A DNA stretch of 64,000 nt from Nocardia aurantia (GCF_009604425.1 NZ_WEGI01000006.1:310001-374000), one strand, 5' to 3'; counted from the first letter of the stretch, positions 26,266 to 34,565 are shown. Notes: generated by a model not told the origin, from the letters alone. Numbers and translations: made by a program.

Positions 26266-27465
26266 TCACAATGGAACCGAGCTGTAGACGACCGCCCCGC
26301 CGAAATGCGGGGAGGAATGACAGGCGACCCCGACGGTCGCCTCGCGCTGCCGTGCACCGGCGCGGCCGGACAATTGCAGGTAGCACTCGAGCATCTGCGG
26401 CACGCCGTGCATGCGGCCGTTGCCCAGCGCTCCCCCGCCGGACAGCGCGGGCAGCGCGCCGGGCCGGTCGCTGTCGATGCCGCCGTCGGCGACGAACCGG
26501 TGCGCCTCGCCCGGCGGGCAGAAGCCGAGAACCTCGAGCCAGAACCAGACGAACGGCGCGAAGCCGTCGTACACCTGCGGCAGATCGACTGCGTCCGGGC
26601 CGATTCCGGCGTGCTCCCACAACCGGCGCGCGGTTTCCGCGCCGCCGCCGAGGATGTCGTCCAGCGGCCAGTGCTGCGGCAGCCGCCGCCGGGTCGGCGC
26701 GCCGGACGCGTAGCCGGATACGTACACCGGCCGGTGCGGCAGATCGGCGGCCCGCTCGGCGGAGGTGAGCACGAATGCCGCGACGCCGTCCACCGGGATG
26801 TCGCAGTCGAATTTGCAGACCGGGTCGAACAGCTGCGGCGCGGCCAGATACTCCTCGGTGCTCAACGGCTTTCCGGCCCAATAGGACCAGGGCAGCCGCG
26901 ACCCGTTCTTGCGGGCCTCGGTCACCACCGCCGCCATCGCCTCGCGTTTCGCGCCGTACCGTTGCAGATATTCGTTGTACGGCAGCGCGATCGTGGCCAG
27001 CGGCCCGAAGAAGCCCTGCGGCACGGTCCACTGCTGTGCACCGGCGGCCTCGCGCATCGGGTTGGCGTGGTAGCGGCCACCCGGATTGTGCAGAGCCCGG
27101 TGCAGCACAACGTAATCCGCGGCACCGGCGGCGATCGCGTTGACCGCCATGGCCACCGAGCCGGTCAGCTGGCCGATACCGTCGAATCCGGCCGCGTAGC
27201 GCGGATCGACGCCGAGATGCTGGGCCAGCCAGTTCGGCGACACGATGCTCACGCCGTCCTGCTTGGTGTGGTCGCCGGCGCTGGGCAGCAGCGCGGAGCC
27301 GACGAACCCGTCGACCTCCCGGACCGCCAGTCCGGCATCGGCGATCGCGGCCCGGGCGGTCTCGACGGCCAGCGCCCCCAGCGGCCGGTCCGCCTGCCGC
27401 CGGACCGGACTGTGCGCGTAGCCGACGACCGCGACCCGGTCGCGGGCGGGGAAGCGGCCGGTCAT
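26266..27465 (-). CDS. Thiolase-fold protein, Ltp2/SCP-X-like aldolase candidate
   Basis: A 399-residue thiolase-superfamily protein. It lacks the nucleophilic cysteine of thiolases (the region reads GFDGIGQLTGS) and resembles the lipid-transfer/Ltp2 group, which in steroid side-chain degradation performs a retro-aldol cleavage together with a DUF35 partner. Supporting segments are EYLQRYGAKREAMAAVV, DGFAPFVWFWLE and CHSSPHFGGAVVY. The gene immediately upstream encodes a DUF35 protein, which strengthens the aldolase reading. ATG 27465 is chosen; GTG 27474 is in frame. Substrate would be a beta-hydroxyacyl-CoA with a branched or ring side. Confidence 0.85.
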   Translation of the reverse strand: MTGRFPARDRVAVVGYAHSPVRRQADRPLGALAVETARAAIADAGLAVREVDGFVGSALLPSAGDHTKQDGVSIVSPNWLAQHLGVDPRYAAGFDGIGQLTGSVAMAVNAIAAGAADYVVLHRALHNPGGRYHANPMREAAGAQQWTVPQGFFGPLATIALPYNEYLQRYGAKREAMAAVVTEARKNGSRLPWSYWAGKPLSTEEYLAAPQLFDPVCKFDCDIPVDGVAAFVLTSAERAADLPHRPVYVSGYASGAPTRRRLPQHWPLDDILGGGAETARRLWEHAGIGPDAVDLPQVYDGFAPFVWFWLEVLGFCPPGEAHRFVADGGIDSDRPGALPALSGGGALGNGRMHGVPQMLECYLQLSGRAGARQREATVGVACHSSPHFGGAVVYSSVPL

Positions 27466-27502
27466 GAGCGGCACCCCGGCCCGGCGCCCGGGAGTACGCG
27501 GC

Positions 27503-27919
27503 TCATGACGCCAACTCGAAAGCGGGAACGGCGATGTCGGCCGAGGGATGCTCGAACGCGACCCGCACCGGGGCGCCGAGGCGCAGGGGTGCGTCCGGGC
27601 CGTCCAGCAGCCGGCCGATCAGGCGCAGTTCGGACTGCTCGGCCAGTTCGACGTCGACCAGCACGTACGGCAGGTCGGCATCGAAACCGGGCAGGAAAGA
27701 CTGCCGCACCACGGTCCAGGAGCGGACGGCGCCGCGGCCGCTGACCGGGGTGAAGGTGAAATTCGGTGTGCCGGAACCACAGTGCGGGCAGACCACGTCC
27801 GGCGGGACGGTGTATCGCTCGCAGCGGGCGCAGCGCGCGACGGTCAGTACGCCACCGGCGGCGGCGGCCCAGTAGGGAGCCGACTGCGGATCCGGTTGCG
27901 GGAGTGGGCGGTTCGTCAC
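27503..27919 (-). CDS. DUF35 zinc-ribbon/OB-fold acyl-CoA-associated protein
   Basis: A 138-residue protein with a rubredoxin-like zinc ribbon (Cys30, Cys33, Cys44, Cys47) followed by an OB-fold, the DUF35 architecture. Such proteins partner thiolase-fold enzymes and bind acyl-CoA; in steroid catabolism the ChsH2 DUF35 domain is needed for Ltp2 activity. GTG 27919 has GGAG seven bases upstream and overlaps the CaiB stop (GTGA), so the two are translationally coupled. Expected to form a complex with the product of the next gene. Confidence 0.93.
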   Translation of the reverse strand: MTNRPLPQPDPQSAPYWAAAAGGVLTVARCARCERYTVPPDVVCPHCGSGTPNFTFTPVSGRGAVRSWTVVRQSFLPGFDADLPYVLVDVELAEQSELRLIGRLLDGPDAPLRLGAPVRVAFEHPSADIAVPAFELAS

Positions 27920-29127
27920 GGGACCACTCCGGCGGACTTCAGGGCGGTGATCCGGTCCCAGTCGTAGCCGAGTTCGAGCAGGACGCTCTCGGTGTGCTCG
28001 CCGTGTTCCGGGGCGCGGCGCAGCTCCGGTGGTTGTTCGTCGAATTGCACCGGGACCCTGGGGAATCGGTAAGTGCGGCCGTCCTCGAGTTCCACCTCGC
28101 CGACGTAGCCGTTGGCGACCACCTGCGGGTCGGTGACGATCTCGGCCATGGATTGCACCGGCGCCCAGGGCGCGTCCAGTTTCGACAGCAGCCGCTTCCA
28201 TTCGGCGAAGGTGCGCCGGGCGAATTCGGCGTCGAGTTCGGCGATGCAGGCCGCGCTGTGGGCGCGGCGTGCGGCGAGGTCCGCGAACCGCTCGTCGGTG
28301 ATCAGTTCCGGCCGATCGATCAGGCGGCAGAAGTCACCCCAGTAGCGGTCGCCCTGCAGGAACATCAGCTGGATGTGCCGGTCGTCGGAGGTCCGATACG
28401 TCGCGGTGAGCGGATTGATCTGCGGGCCACGGCCGCTGGCGGGTTCGGGGGCGGCGCCGTTGAGCGCGACGAGCAGGTCCGACGACAGCGTCGACAGCGC
28501 GATGCCGAGCAGGGAGACGTCGACCACCGAGCCGACGCCGGTGCGGGTCCGTTTCAGCAGGGCCGAGGCGATGCCGAAGGCGAGGGCCACTGCCCCGTTC
28601 CGATCACCCATCGCGCCACGCTGCGAGATCGGGTAGTCCCGCTCACCGGGGGTCAGCAGATAGGCGAGGCCGCCCCGGGACCAGAACGCCGAACTGTCGT
28701 AGCCCGGCTGGTCGGCGTCCGGTCCGCGTACCCCGAAACCGTTCCCGCGGGCGTAGATCAGGCGGGGATAGCGGTCACGCAGCGTCTGCTGAGCCAGGCC
28801 GAGCCGGGCCAGCGCGCCGGGGCGCAGACTGGTCAGCAGTACGTCCGCCGTCGCCAGCAGTTCGTGCAGTACGGCCAGACCGGCTTCCTCGCGCAGGTCC
28901 ACCGCGACCGAGCGCTTGCCCCGGTTCGCCAGTGCCACCGACAGATTCGGGCCGCCGCGGTCGGTGCCGATGCCCTGGGTGGCCAGCCCGCGATACGGGT
29001 CGCCGTCCAGTCGCTCGATCCGGATGACATCGGCGCCCCAGTCGGCCAGCAATGCACCGGCTACCGGTACGAACACCCACTGCGCCAACTCGACGACGCG
29101 TACTCCGTCGAACGCGCCCTGTTCCAT
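27916..29127 (-). CDS. CaiB/BaiF family CoA-transferase
   Basis: A 403-residue class III CoA-transferase that would move CoA between carboxylic acids. The catalytic aspartate is Asp175 in GAMGDRNGA; the N-terminal VVELAQWVFVPVAG, ADWGADVIRIE and the GRGPQINPL segments are typical. ATG 29127 has a strong GAGGAGG four bases upstream. It is the first gene of the operon, so CoA activation by transfer is probably the entry step, for instance of a steroid- or terpenoid-like acid; no acyl-CoA synthetase is in this operon. Confidence 0.93.
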   Translation of the reverse strand: MEQGAFDGVRVVELAQWVFVPVAGALLADWGADVIRIERLDGDPYRGLATQGIGTDRGGPNLSVALANRGKRSVAVDLREEAGLAVLHELLATADVLLTSLRPGALARLGLAQQTLRDRYPRLIYARGNGFGVRGPDADQPGYDSSAFWSRGGLAYLLTPGERDYPISQRGAMGDRNGAVALAFGIASALLKRTRTGVGSVVDVSLLGIALSTLSSDLLVALNGAAPEPASGRGPQINPLTATYRTSDDRHIQLMFLQGDRYWGDFCRLIDRPELITDERFADLAARRAHSAACIAELDAEFARRTFAEWKRLLSKLDAPWAPVQSMAEIVTDPQVVANGYVGEVELEDGRTYRFPRVPVQFDEQPPELRRAPEHGEHTESVLLELGYDWDRITALKSAGVVP

Positions 29128-29252
29128 GCAGCCTCCTCGGCTAGCTCGGATTGCCGTGCATCGCACGACTTTTCGATTCACGCCCCCCGGCGTCGCGATG
29201 CGGCATCCGATCCGTTCACGCTTCGTGAGCGTAACAAGACTCTCGCTGTTTG

Positions 29253-29316
29253 GGAACAACGTTCTACTTTGATCATGAGATATTCGATTCCGGCCCGAAG
29301 ATCAGAACGTTGTTCT
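29253..29316. promoter_or_regulatory. Pair of 13-bp palindromes in a divergent promoter
   Basis: GGAAC-AAC-GTTCT (29253-29265, one mismatch in the arms) and AGAAC-GTT-GTTCT (29304-29316, perfect), centres 51 bp apart, both followed by TA on the right. The second abuts TACCCT (29316-29321), a -10-like hexamer for the kinase genes. They are likely operators controlling the catabolic operon and the kinase pair together. Confidence 0.6.
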
Positions 29317-29353
29317 ACCCTCAGGTGGCACGATGATCCGAAAGGCGAGAGCA

Positions 29354-30421
29354 ATGAAGCAGGCGCCTGTCTTCTCCAAGGGTCGCGACCTCGACACCAC
29401 CGCGACCGTCCTACAACCGTGGCTGGCTACCCGGCTGGAGGTCCCGTCCGTCGAGATCGAGGACCTCGATTACCCGCGCGGTGCGGGAATCTCCAACGAA
29501 ACCATCCTGATTCGAGTTCGTTCGGCCGCGGCGGTCGACGAGTTCGTGCTGCGCATCGCGCCCGCACCCGAGTATCAGATGTTCTTCGACCCGAAGTTCC
29601 GGATTCAGTACGACATCCTGGTCGCGTTGCGCGAGCACGGTGGCGTGCGGGTGCCCGAGGCCCTCTGGTACGAGGAGGATCCCGAGCTGCTCGGCCGCCC
29701 GTTCTACCTGATGCGCCGCATGCACGGCCGGGTTCCGGTCAGCATGCCGGTCTACAACAGCGAGGGCTGGCTCACGGAAGCCTCGCCCGAACAGCGAAGA
29801 GTGCTGTGGGACAGCGCCATGGAGCAGTTGACGGCGGTCACCCGGATACCGGTGAGCGCGGTGCCGTTCGTGGACCGGCCCGAACACGGCGCCGCCGGCG
29901 ACGAACAGCAGCTGGCCTACTGGCAGCGGTACGCGGAATGGGCGCTCGGCGACGACATCCCGGGCACCGTCGCCACCCTGCTGCGGTGGCTGGCCGACAA
30001 CCGGCCGGCCGGCACCACCCCCGGATTGTCCTGGGGTGACGCCCGGATGGGAAACATTATGTTCGGCAACGACTTCCGGGTCGTCGGCGTCATGGACTGG
30101 GAGCAGGCCGCGCTGGCCGACCCGGTCGCCGACCTGGCCTGGTGGCTGTTGTTCGACGAGATGCACAGCACCGCACTGGATGTCCCCCGCCTGCCGGGCC
30201 TCGGCACCCGTACCGAGACCATCGACCGCTGGCAGGAGCTGACCGGCCTGCGCGCCGACAACCTGCTGTGGCAGGAGGTGTTCGCGGGCCTGAAGGCAGG
30301 TCTGCTGAGCCTGCACACCGGCCGCTCGCTGCGACTGCCCTCGGTGAAGTCGCGGCGCGGACCCTATATCCCGCACGTCTGCCGATTGCTCGGCCTGCCC
30401 GATCCGGAGGATCTACGATGA
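29354..30421 (+). CDS. APH/ACAD10-like phosphotransferase
   Basis: A 355-residue kinase-fold protein of the aminoglycoside-phosphotransferase superfamily, closest in character to the family found with acyl-CoA dehydrogenases. The catalytic loop is LSWGDARMGN (Asp229; tryptophan replaces the usual histidine) and the metal motif VMDWE (Asp248, Glu250). Such enzymes phosphorylate hydroxyls of small molecules, including hydroxyacyl compounds. ATG 29354 has AAAGG eight bases upstream. Its stop overlaps the next gene's ATG, a second kinase. It is divergent from the catabolic operon and probably shares its regulation. Confidence 0.87.
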   Translation: MKQAPVFSKGRDLDTTATVLQPWLATRLEVPSVEIEDLDYPRGAGISNETILIRVRSAAAVDEFVLRIAPAPEYQMFFDPKFRIQYDILVALREHGGVRVPEALWYEEDPELLGRPFYLMRRMHGRVPVSMPVYNSEGWLTEASPEQRRVLWDSAMEQLTAVTRIPVSAVPFVDRPEHGAAGDEQQLAYWQRYAEWALGDDIPGTVATLLRWLADNRPAGTTPGLSWGDARMGNIMFGNDFRVVGVMDWEQAALADPVADLAWWLLFDEMHSTALDVPRLPGLGTRTETIDRWQELTGLRADNLLWQEVFAGLKAGLLSLHTGRSLRLPSVKSRRGPYIPHVCRLLGLPDPEDLR

Positions 30422-31458
30422 ATCAGCCCGGCGGAGTGGCACCGTACGACGAGGATGTGGTGCTGTCCCCACAATGGCTGGCACCCGTACTGGCGCAACG
30501 GTTTCCGGATGCCGTTCCGGTGCGGGCCGAGGTGACCGAGCGGCTGCGCACGGTCGCCACCAAGGTGCGCTTCGACGTCGAATACCGCGACCCCACCGAC
30601 GCCCCACCGGCGTTGTGCGCCAAGGGATATTTCGATCCGGCCACCCGGGGCCGCACCACCCGGGCCGAGGCGGACTTCTATTCGCTGGCCGCCGGGCAGC
30701 TCCCGATCCGGACCCCACCGTGCGTGCACGCCGCCGTCGATCCGGACACCGGGCACGCCCTGGTGCTGATGCACGATCTGGTGGCCGCGGGCGCGCGATT
30801 CCTGGATCCGCTGGTCGGCTACAGCGCCGAACAGGCCACCGGCACCCTGGACCAGCTCGCGGCCCTGCACGCGGCGACCTGGAACGACGCGAAAGCCGAT
30901 CTGCAGCAGCACTTCCCGGCCCGGCTCGCCGGACTGGCCCGGGTCCTGCCCGCCGGCACTTTGCAACAACTACTGGACGACGGCCGCACCGGCGACATCC
31001 CGGAATCGGTGCGCCGGGCCGACCGGCTGCTCGCGGCGATGGCCGCCATGGACAACCTGCGCGCCGAACATCCGGCCTGCCTGGTGCACGGTGATCTGCA
31101 CACCGGCAACATCTACGAGCTCGCCGACGGCCGTCCGGGGCTGATCGACTGGCAGGTGGTACAGCGCGGCATCTGGGCGCTCGACGTCGGCTACCACCTG
31201 GCGACCGTGCTCGATCCGGACGTGCTGGCCGCCACCGAACGCGAGTTGCTCGACCACTATCTGGAGCGGCTCGCCACCCACGGTGTCACCCCACCGGGCC
31301 GGGAACGCGCGTGGTGGCTCTACCGCGCCTACCTCCCGTACGGCATGTATCTGTGGGGCATCACCCGCGCGGTCGTCCGGCCGGTCATCGAGCGGCTCAC
31401 CGGCCGGCTCGCCGCCGCGGTCGCCCGGCACGGAAGTCTGGATCTACTCGGCGTGTGA
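30418..31458 (+). CDS. APH-superfamily kinase with an IDWQ metal motif
   Basis: A 346-residue phosphotransferase. The catalytic loop is HGDLHTGN (His224, Asp226, Asn231) and the metal-binding motif is LIDWQ (Asp244-Gln246), a form shared with ecdysteroid-kinase-like/CHK proteins rather than classic aminoglycoside kinases (DxD/DxE). The ATG overlaps the previous stop (ATGA) and GGAGG lies seven bases upstream. With its partner it may phosphorylate a hydroxylated hydrophobic molecule; a resistance role is less likely given the catabolic context. Substrate unknown. Confidence 0.87.
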   Translation: MNQPGGVAPYDEDVVLSPQWLAPVLAQRFPDAVPVRAEVTERLRTVATKVRFDVEYRDPTDAPPALCAKGYFDPATRGRTTRAEADFYSLAAGQLPIRTPPCVHAAVDPDTGHALVLMHDLVAAGARFLDPLVGYSAEQATGTLDQLAALHAATWNDAKADLQQHFPARLAGLARVLPAGTLQQLLDDGRTGDIPESVRRADRLLAAMAAMDNLRAEHPACLVHGDLHTGNIYELADGRPGLIDWQVVQRGIWALDVGYHLATVLDPDVLAATERELLDHYLERLATHGVTPPGRERAWWLYRAYLPYGMYLWGITRAVVRPVIERLTGRLAAAVARHGSLDLLGV

Positions 31459-31500
31459 CGCGCCGATCGTCCTCGGCGCCAACAGATGTCACGGCAACGT

Positions 31501-31577
31501 TATCGCCGCGCCGACCGCCGCCACCAGTGCGGCGGCGGTGGCGCGACAGCGATATCGCCGCGCCGACGGCCGCCACC
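31501..31577. repeat. Two 25-bp direct repeats
   Basis: The segments 31501-31525 and 31553-31577 differ at one of 25 bases (start TATCGCCGCGCC) and begin 52 bp apart, in the gap between the kinase pair and the ANTAR gene. Function unknown; they may be remnants of a local duplication. Confidence 0.6.
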
Positions 31578-31738
31578 GGCACGGCGCCAATGACTTTGCG
31601 GCCGGTGAGATTACGGTCCCGGCCGAGACCGCGGATCCGATCACGTTCGGGGCGGCGGCCGAATGGGTATCCGGCGTAGACAACCCTGACCGGACAGTCG
31701 CTTCTGACAGTCGGCATTGTCGAACGGACGTGAGTCTC

Positions 31739-31960
31739 ATGCTGGATGCGATGGTGGAAAATCAGCGGCAGGCCGACGCCGCGGCGCAGGTCCGAACCGC
31801 GCTGGTGTCGGGATCATCGATCGAGCGGGCGGTGGGAGTCGTGATGGCACAACAGAAGTGCGACCGGGCGACGGCACTGAGTGCGCTGCGCGAGATCGCC
31901 GCCCGGCGCGGCGTCGCATTCGCGAAGGTGGCGGCGGAGATCGCCGCCACCGCCGAATGA
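31739..31960 (+). CDS. Short ANTAR-domain protein
   Basis: A 73-residue protein that is almost only an ANTAR domain, the three-helix RNA-binding antitermination module (IERAVGVVMAQQKCDRATALSALREI is read in pieces: AVGVVMAQQ, then ALSALREIAARRG). Full-length actinobacterial members carry an N-terminal GAF sensor of about 150 residues, absent here. ATG 31739 or GTG 31730 are possible; neither has a good ribosome site. The upstream 270 bp with direct repeats may be a decayed remnant of the missing part, or this may be a genuine small protein. Confidence 0.7.
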   Translation: MLDAMVENQRQADAAAQVRTALVSGSSIERAVGVVMAQQKCDRATALSALREIAARRGVAFAKVAAEIAATAE

Positions 31961-31994
31961 CCGCCGGTTACACGGTCGACGCGCCCTGCGCGGG

Positions 31995-32909
31995 TCAGCG
32001 GTCCGCCGCTGCGCGGACCGCGTCGCCGATTTCCGGTAGCACGGCGTCGGCGACTCGGATCCGCTGCTGGATCAGGCCGTTGCCGAAGAACAGGTCGGCG
32101 GCGTGTTGTTGTTCGGCGACGAAATCCGGCTCGATCGGCAGCAGGCCCCACGGGCGGGTGCGCAGTGCGTGCTCCCACTCCGCCGCCGGGCGGCCGTCGT
32201 CGGCGGCGAACAACGCGGCGGCCTCGCCCGGGTGGTCCCGGGTCCATTCGTCGGCGGCCTGTAGCGCCGCGATGATCGCGACGAGTTCGGCCCGGTGCTC
32301 GGTGGCGAACGTGCGGCTGGTGAACCACAGCGAGCGGTGACTGAACAAGCCGTCGGTCGGGATCACCTCGCGCAGCTGTGCCTGTTGCTCGACCCGGGTC
32401 AGGAACGGGTAGGAGCCGACCCAGGCGTCCACGTCGCGGGCCAGGAATCGCTGCGCCGCATCGGCATACGCGTCGATGGGGACGATGTCGCCCCAGCCCA
32501 GTCCGGCCTTCTCCAGTGCCAGCAGCAGCAGGGTGGTCTGCCAGGAGCCGTGGCCGAGCGCGATCCGCTTACCGCGCAGATCGGCGGGCTCGCGGATATC
32601 GGAATCCGCGTGGACGACCAAGCGGCCGTTCTCCACTCGCGGTCCGGAGACGGCGAGGTAGACGATGTCGTGGCCCTTCGCCTGGGCGGTGACCGGCGGC
32701 GTGGATCCGGTCCCGATGACGTCGTAGCCGCCGTCGAACAGATGGTCACCGTGTCCCGACGGCAGGCCCGCGGTGGGGTCGATCCGCGGGTTGTCCAGCG
32801 TGCGCAGGTCCACCCATTCGATGTCCGGCAGCGTCCGTTCGAGGATGCCGAGGTGGCGCAGCACCCACAGGGTGTTGTTCTGCGGGAAGTAGCCGATGCG
32901 GATGGTCAT
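31995..32909 (-). CDS. Sulfonate-binding-protein-fold protein without signal peptide
   Basis: A 304-residue protein of the SsuA/DszB-like periplasmic-binding fold (RIGYFPQNNTLWVLRHLG at the start, GTGSTPPVTAQAKG, LRGKRIALGHGSWQ). It lacks a signal peptide or lipobox, so it should stay in the cytoplasm and cannot be an ordinary transport receptor. The DszB-type Cys-Pro-Val-Pro motif is absent too. It may be an enzyme relative, a carrier, or a receptor that lost its export signal. The ATG overlaps the monooxygenase stop (ATGA); last gene of the organosulfur operon. Confidence 0.82.
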   Translation of the reverse strand: MTIRIGYFPQNNTLWVLRHLGILERTLPDIEWVDLRTLDNPRIDPTAGLPSGHGDHLFDGGYDVIGTGSTPPVTAQAKGHDIVYLAVSGPRVENGRLVVHADSDIREPADLRGKRIALGHGSWQTTLLLLALEKAGLGWGDIVPIDAYADAAQRFLARDVDAWVGSYPFLTRVEQQAQLREVIPTDGLFSHRSLWFTSRTFATEHRAELVAIIAALQAADEWTRDHPGEAAALFAADDGRPAAEWEHALRTRPWGLLPIEPDFVAEQQHAADLFFGNGLIQQRIRVADAVLPEIGDAVRAAADR

Positions 32910-34036
32910 CGCGAATTCGCCTTTCCGGTGCGGTCTTTCAACAGGGGCAGAACGTGGCGGCCCACCCGGCGGGCCTCCTCCAGGTGCGGGACACCGGCCA
33001 GGATGAACGCGCCCACCCCCAGGTCGATCAGTTCGTCGAGCCGCTCGGCGACCTCACGGTAGGAACCGACCAGGCCGAAAGCCGGTCCGGGCCGCAGCCG
33101 ATGGAATCCGCCCCACACGTTGGGCTGCACCTCGAGCGCCCGGTGATCGGCAGGGTCGGTACCAGCGGCGAAGTCCTGGCTGCGCCGCCAGCCGACCGAA
33201 TCACCCTCCGCTCGTTCGATTTCCGGTGCGGCGGCCCAGCCGAGCCGGATCTCCTCCCAGGCCTCGTCCGCGGTCTCGCGGGCCAGGACGTCCACGCGCA
33301 CGGCGAATTTCGGCGGCCGGGGGCTGTCGGCCCGCACCGCGTCGAATTTCGCGGCCAGCGCCTCGAACGGCTCCAGCCAGGACAGGTAGTAGTCGGCGTG
33401 CCGGCCCGCGGCGTCGATCGCGGCGGGGGACGAGCCGGAGAAGTAGATCTCCGGAAAGGGCTGGCCGGCGAGCAGTTCCGGCAGACCACCGTCGTCGACC
33501 CGGTAGAACCGGCCGTCGTGCCGGAAGCCGCCGTCGCCGTGCCACACCCCCTTCAGGACGTCGAGGAATTCCGAGGTGCGCGCGTACCGGTCGTCGTGCA
33601 CGATGGCGTCGCCCCACCACAGCTGCGCGGGACCACCGCCGCCGGAGATGATGTTGTAAACCAGCCGCCCGCCGGTCGCACGCTGCAACGTGGCGCTCAT
33701 CCGGGCCGCCTGCACCGGATGCAGGAATCCGGGCTGGAACGCGACCATGAAACGCCAGCTGCGTGTTTCGGCCGCCAGGGTGGCCGCGGCCGCCCACGGA
33801 TCGTCGGTGTGCGGGAACGACGGCAGCAGCCCGCCGACGAATCCGGAATCCTCCGCGGACCGGATCACCTCCGCCATGTAGTCGGCGTGGCTGAATCCGT
33901 CCCAGCCGGCACCGCGCCGGCCCGGGGCCAGCGCGTCGGGCAGGTGCGGAGCGAACCCGCCCCGGCTGCTGCCGGGCCGCCGCAACGAGGTCTGGTCACC
34001 CTCCATCGCGATGCGCCAATAGATGTCAACCGACAT
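32906..34036 (-). CDS. LLM-class flavin-dependent monooxygenase, SsuD-like
   Basis: A 376-residue luciferase-like monooxygenase close to alkanesulfonate monooxygenase SsuD: segments FQPGFLHPVQAARMSATLQ, GGRLVYNIISGGG and YFSGSSPAAIDAAGRHADYY are family hallmarks. With reduced FMN it would cleave a C-S bond, releasing sulfite and an aldehyde, or oxidise a thioether. No dedicated flavin reductase gene is in the operon, so FMNH2 must come from elsewhere. ATG 34036 has AAGGAG seven bases upstream and overlaps the preceding short LLM gene by 11 bases. Confidence 0.92.
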   Translation of the reverse strand: MSVDIYWRIAMEGDQTSLRRPGSSRGGFAPHLPDALAPGRRGAGWDGFSHADYMAEVIRSAEDSGFVGGLLPSFPHTDDPWAAAATLAAETRSWRFMVAFQPGFLHPVQAARMSATLQRATGGRLVYNIISGGGGPAQLWWGDAIVHDDRYARTSEFLDVLKGVWHGDGGFRHDGRFYRVDDGGLPELLAGQPFPEIYFSGSSPAAIDAAGRHADYYLSWLEPFEALAAKFDAVRADSPRPPKFAVRVDVLARETADEAWEEIRLGWAAAPEIERAEGDSVGWRRSQDFAAGTDPADHRALEVQPNVWGGFHRLRPGPAFGLVGSYREVAERLDELIDLGVGAFILAGVPHLEEARRVGRHVLPLLKDRTGKANSR

Positions 34037-34565
34037 GTGCGGACTCCTTCTCCCCCAGCCGGAACACCTCGCCAGGATCGGGCCCGACCTCGACGAAACC
34101 GGGCGTACCCCGGCCGTCGATCCCGCCGACGTACACCGCCGGAAACGGATTGTCGGACAACGGCTTCGGCAAACCATCCGGCGAATGCCAGAATTCGCGC
34201 GCCACCGCCACGAACCGCTCGCGGTCCGGATCGCCCGCCTCCAGGTGCCAGCCGAACCGGCCGCCGGAGAAGCGCTGCAACGAGGCCGACAACTTCGCCG
34301 CGTACTGCGGTGTGGTTGCGCCGCTGTGGAATCCGGCGACGACCTGCACGTATCGGGTCGCCCGCAGCAGTGCCGCAGCGGTGACGAGCGATTCGGGACC
34401 CTCGGGGTCGAACGGCACCAGCACGCCCGCCAGCCCCGCGAGATCGGCCGCCCGGGCCAGCGCGAGCGCCGACCGCTCCGGCGGCGGGCGCAGATCGGTG
34501 AGATGGGCCGGCAGCCGGGCGGGCGCCGGTTCGGCCGCCTCGGCGGGCAGCACGATATGCGTCAT
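34026..34565 (-). CDS. Half-length LLM-class monooxygenase-like protein
   Basis: A 179-residue protein matching only the N-terminal half of luciferase-like monooxygenases (FHSGATTPQYAAKLSASLQRFSGG-type segment, then WHLEAGD and a PFPAVYVGG strand) and ending where the second half of the barrel should follow. Family members are about 330-400 residues. No frameshift is evident: the stop lies in good coding sequence overlapping the next gene's start, so the short form may be stable and function as a partner of the SsuD-like enzyme. ATG 34565 has AAAGGA ten bases upstream. Confidence 0.75.
   Translation of the reverse strand: MTHIVLPAEAAEPAPARLPAHLTDLRPPPERSALALARAADLAGLAGVLVPFDPEGPESLVTAAALLRATRYVQVVAGFHSGATTPQYAAKLSASLQRFSGGRFGWHLEAGDPDRERFVAVAREFWHSPDGLPKPLSDNPFPAVYVGGIDGRGTPGFVEVGPDPGEVFRLGEKESAHVG

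Noticed and set aside
29253..29316. KstR operator for sterol catabolism
   Set aside because: Arms resemble the KstR motif, but the AAC and GTT cores are three bases apart rather than two, and no kstR gene or core sterol genes are present.
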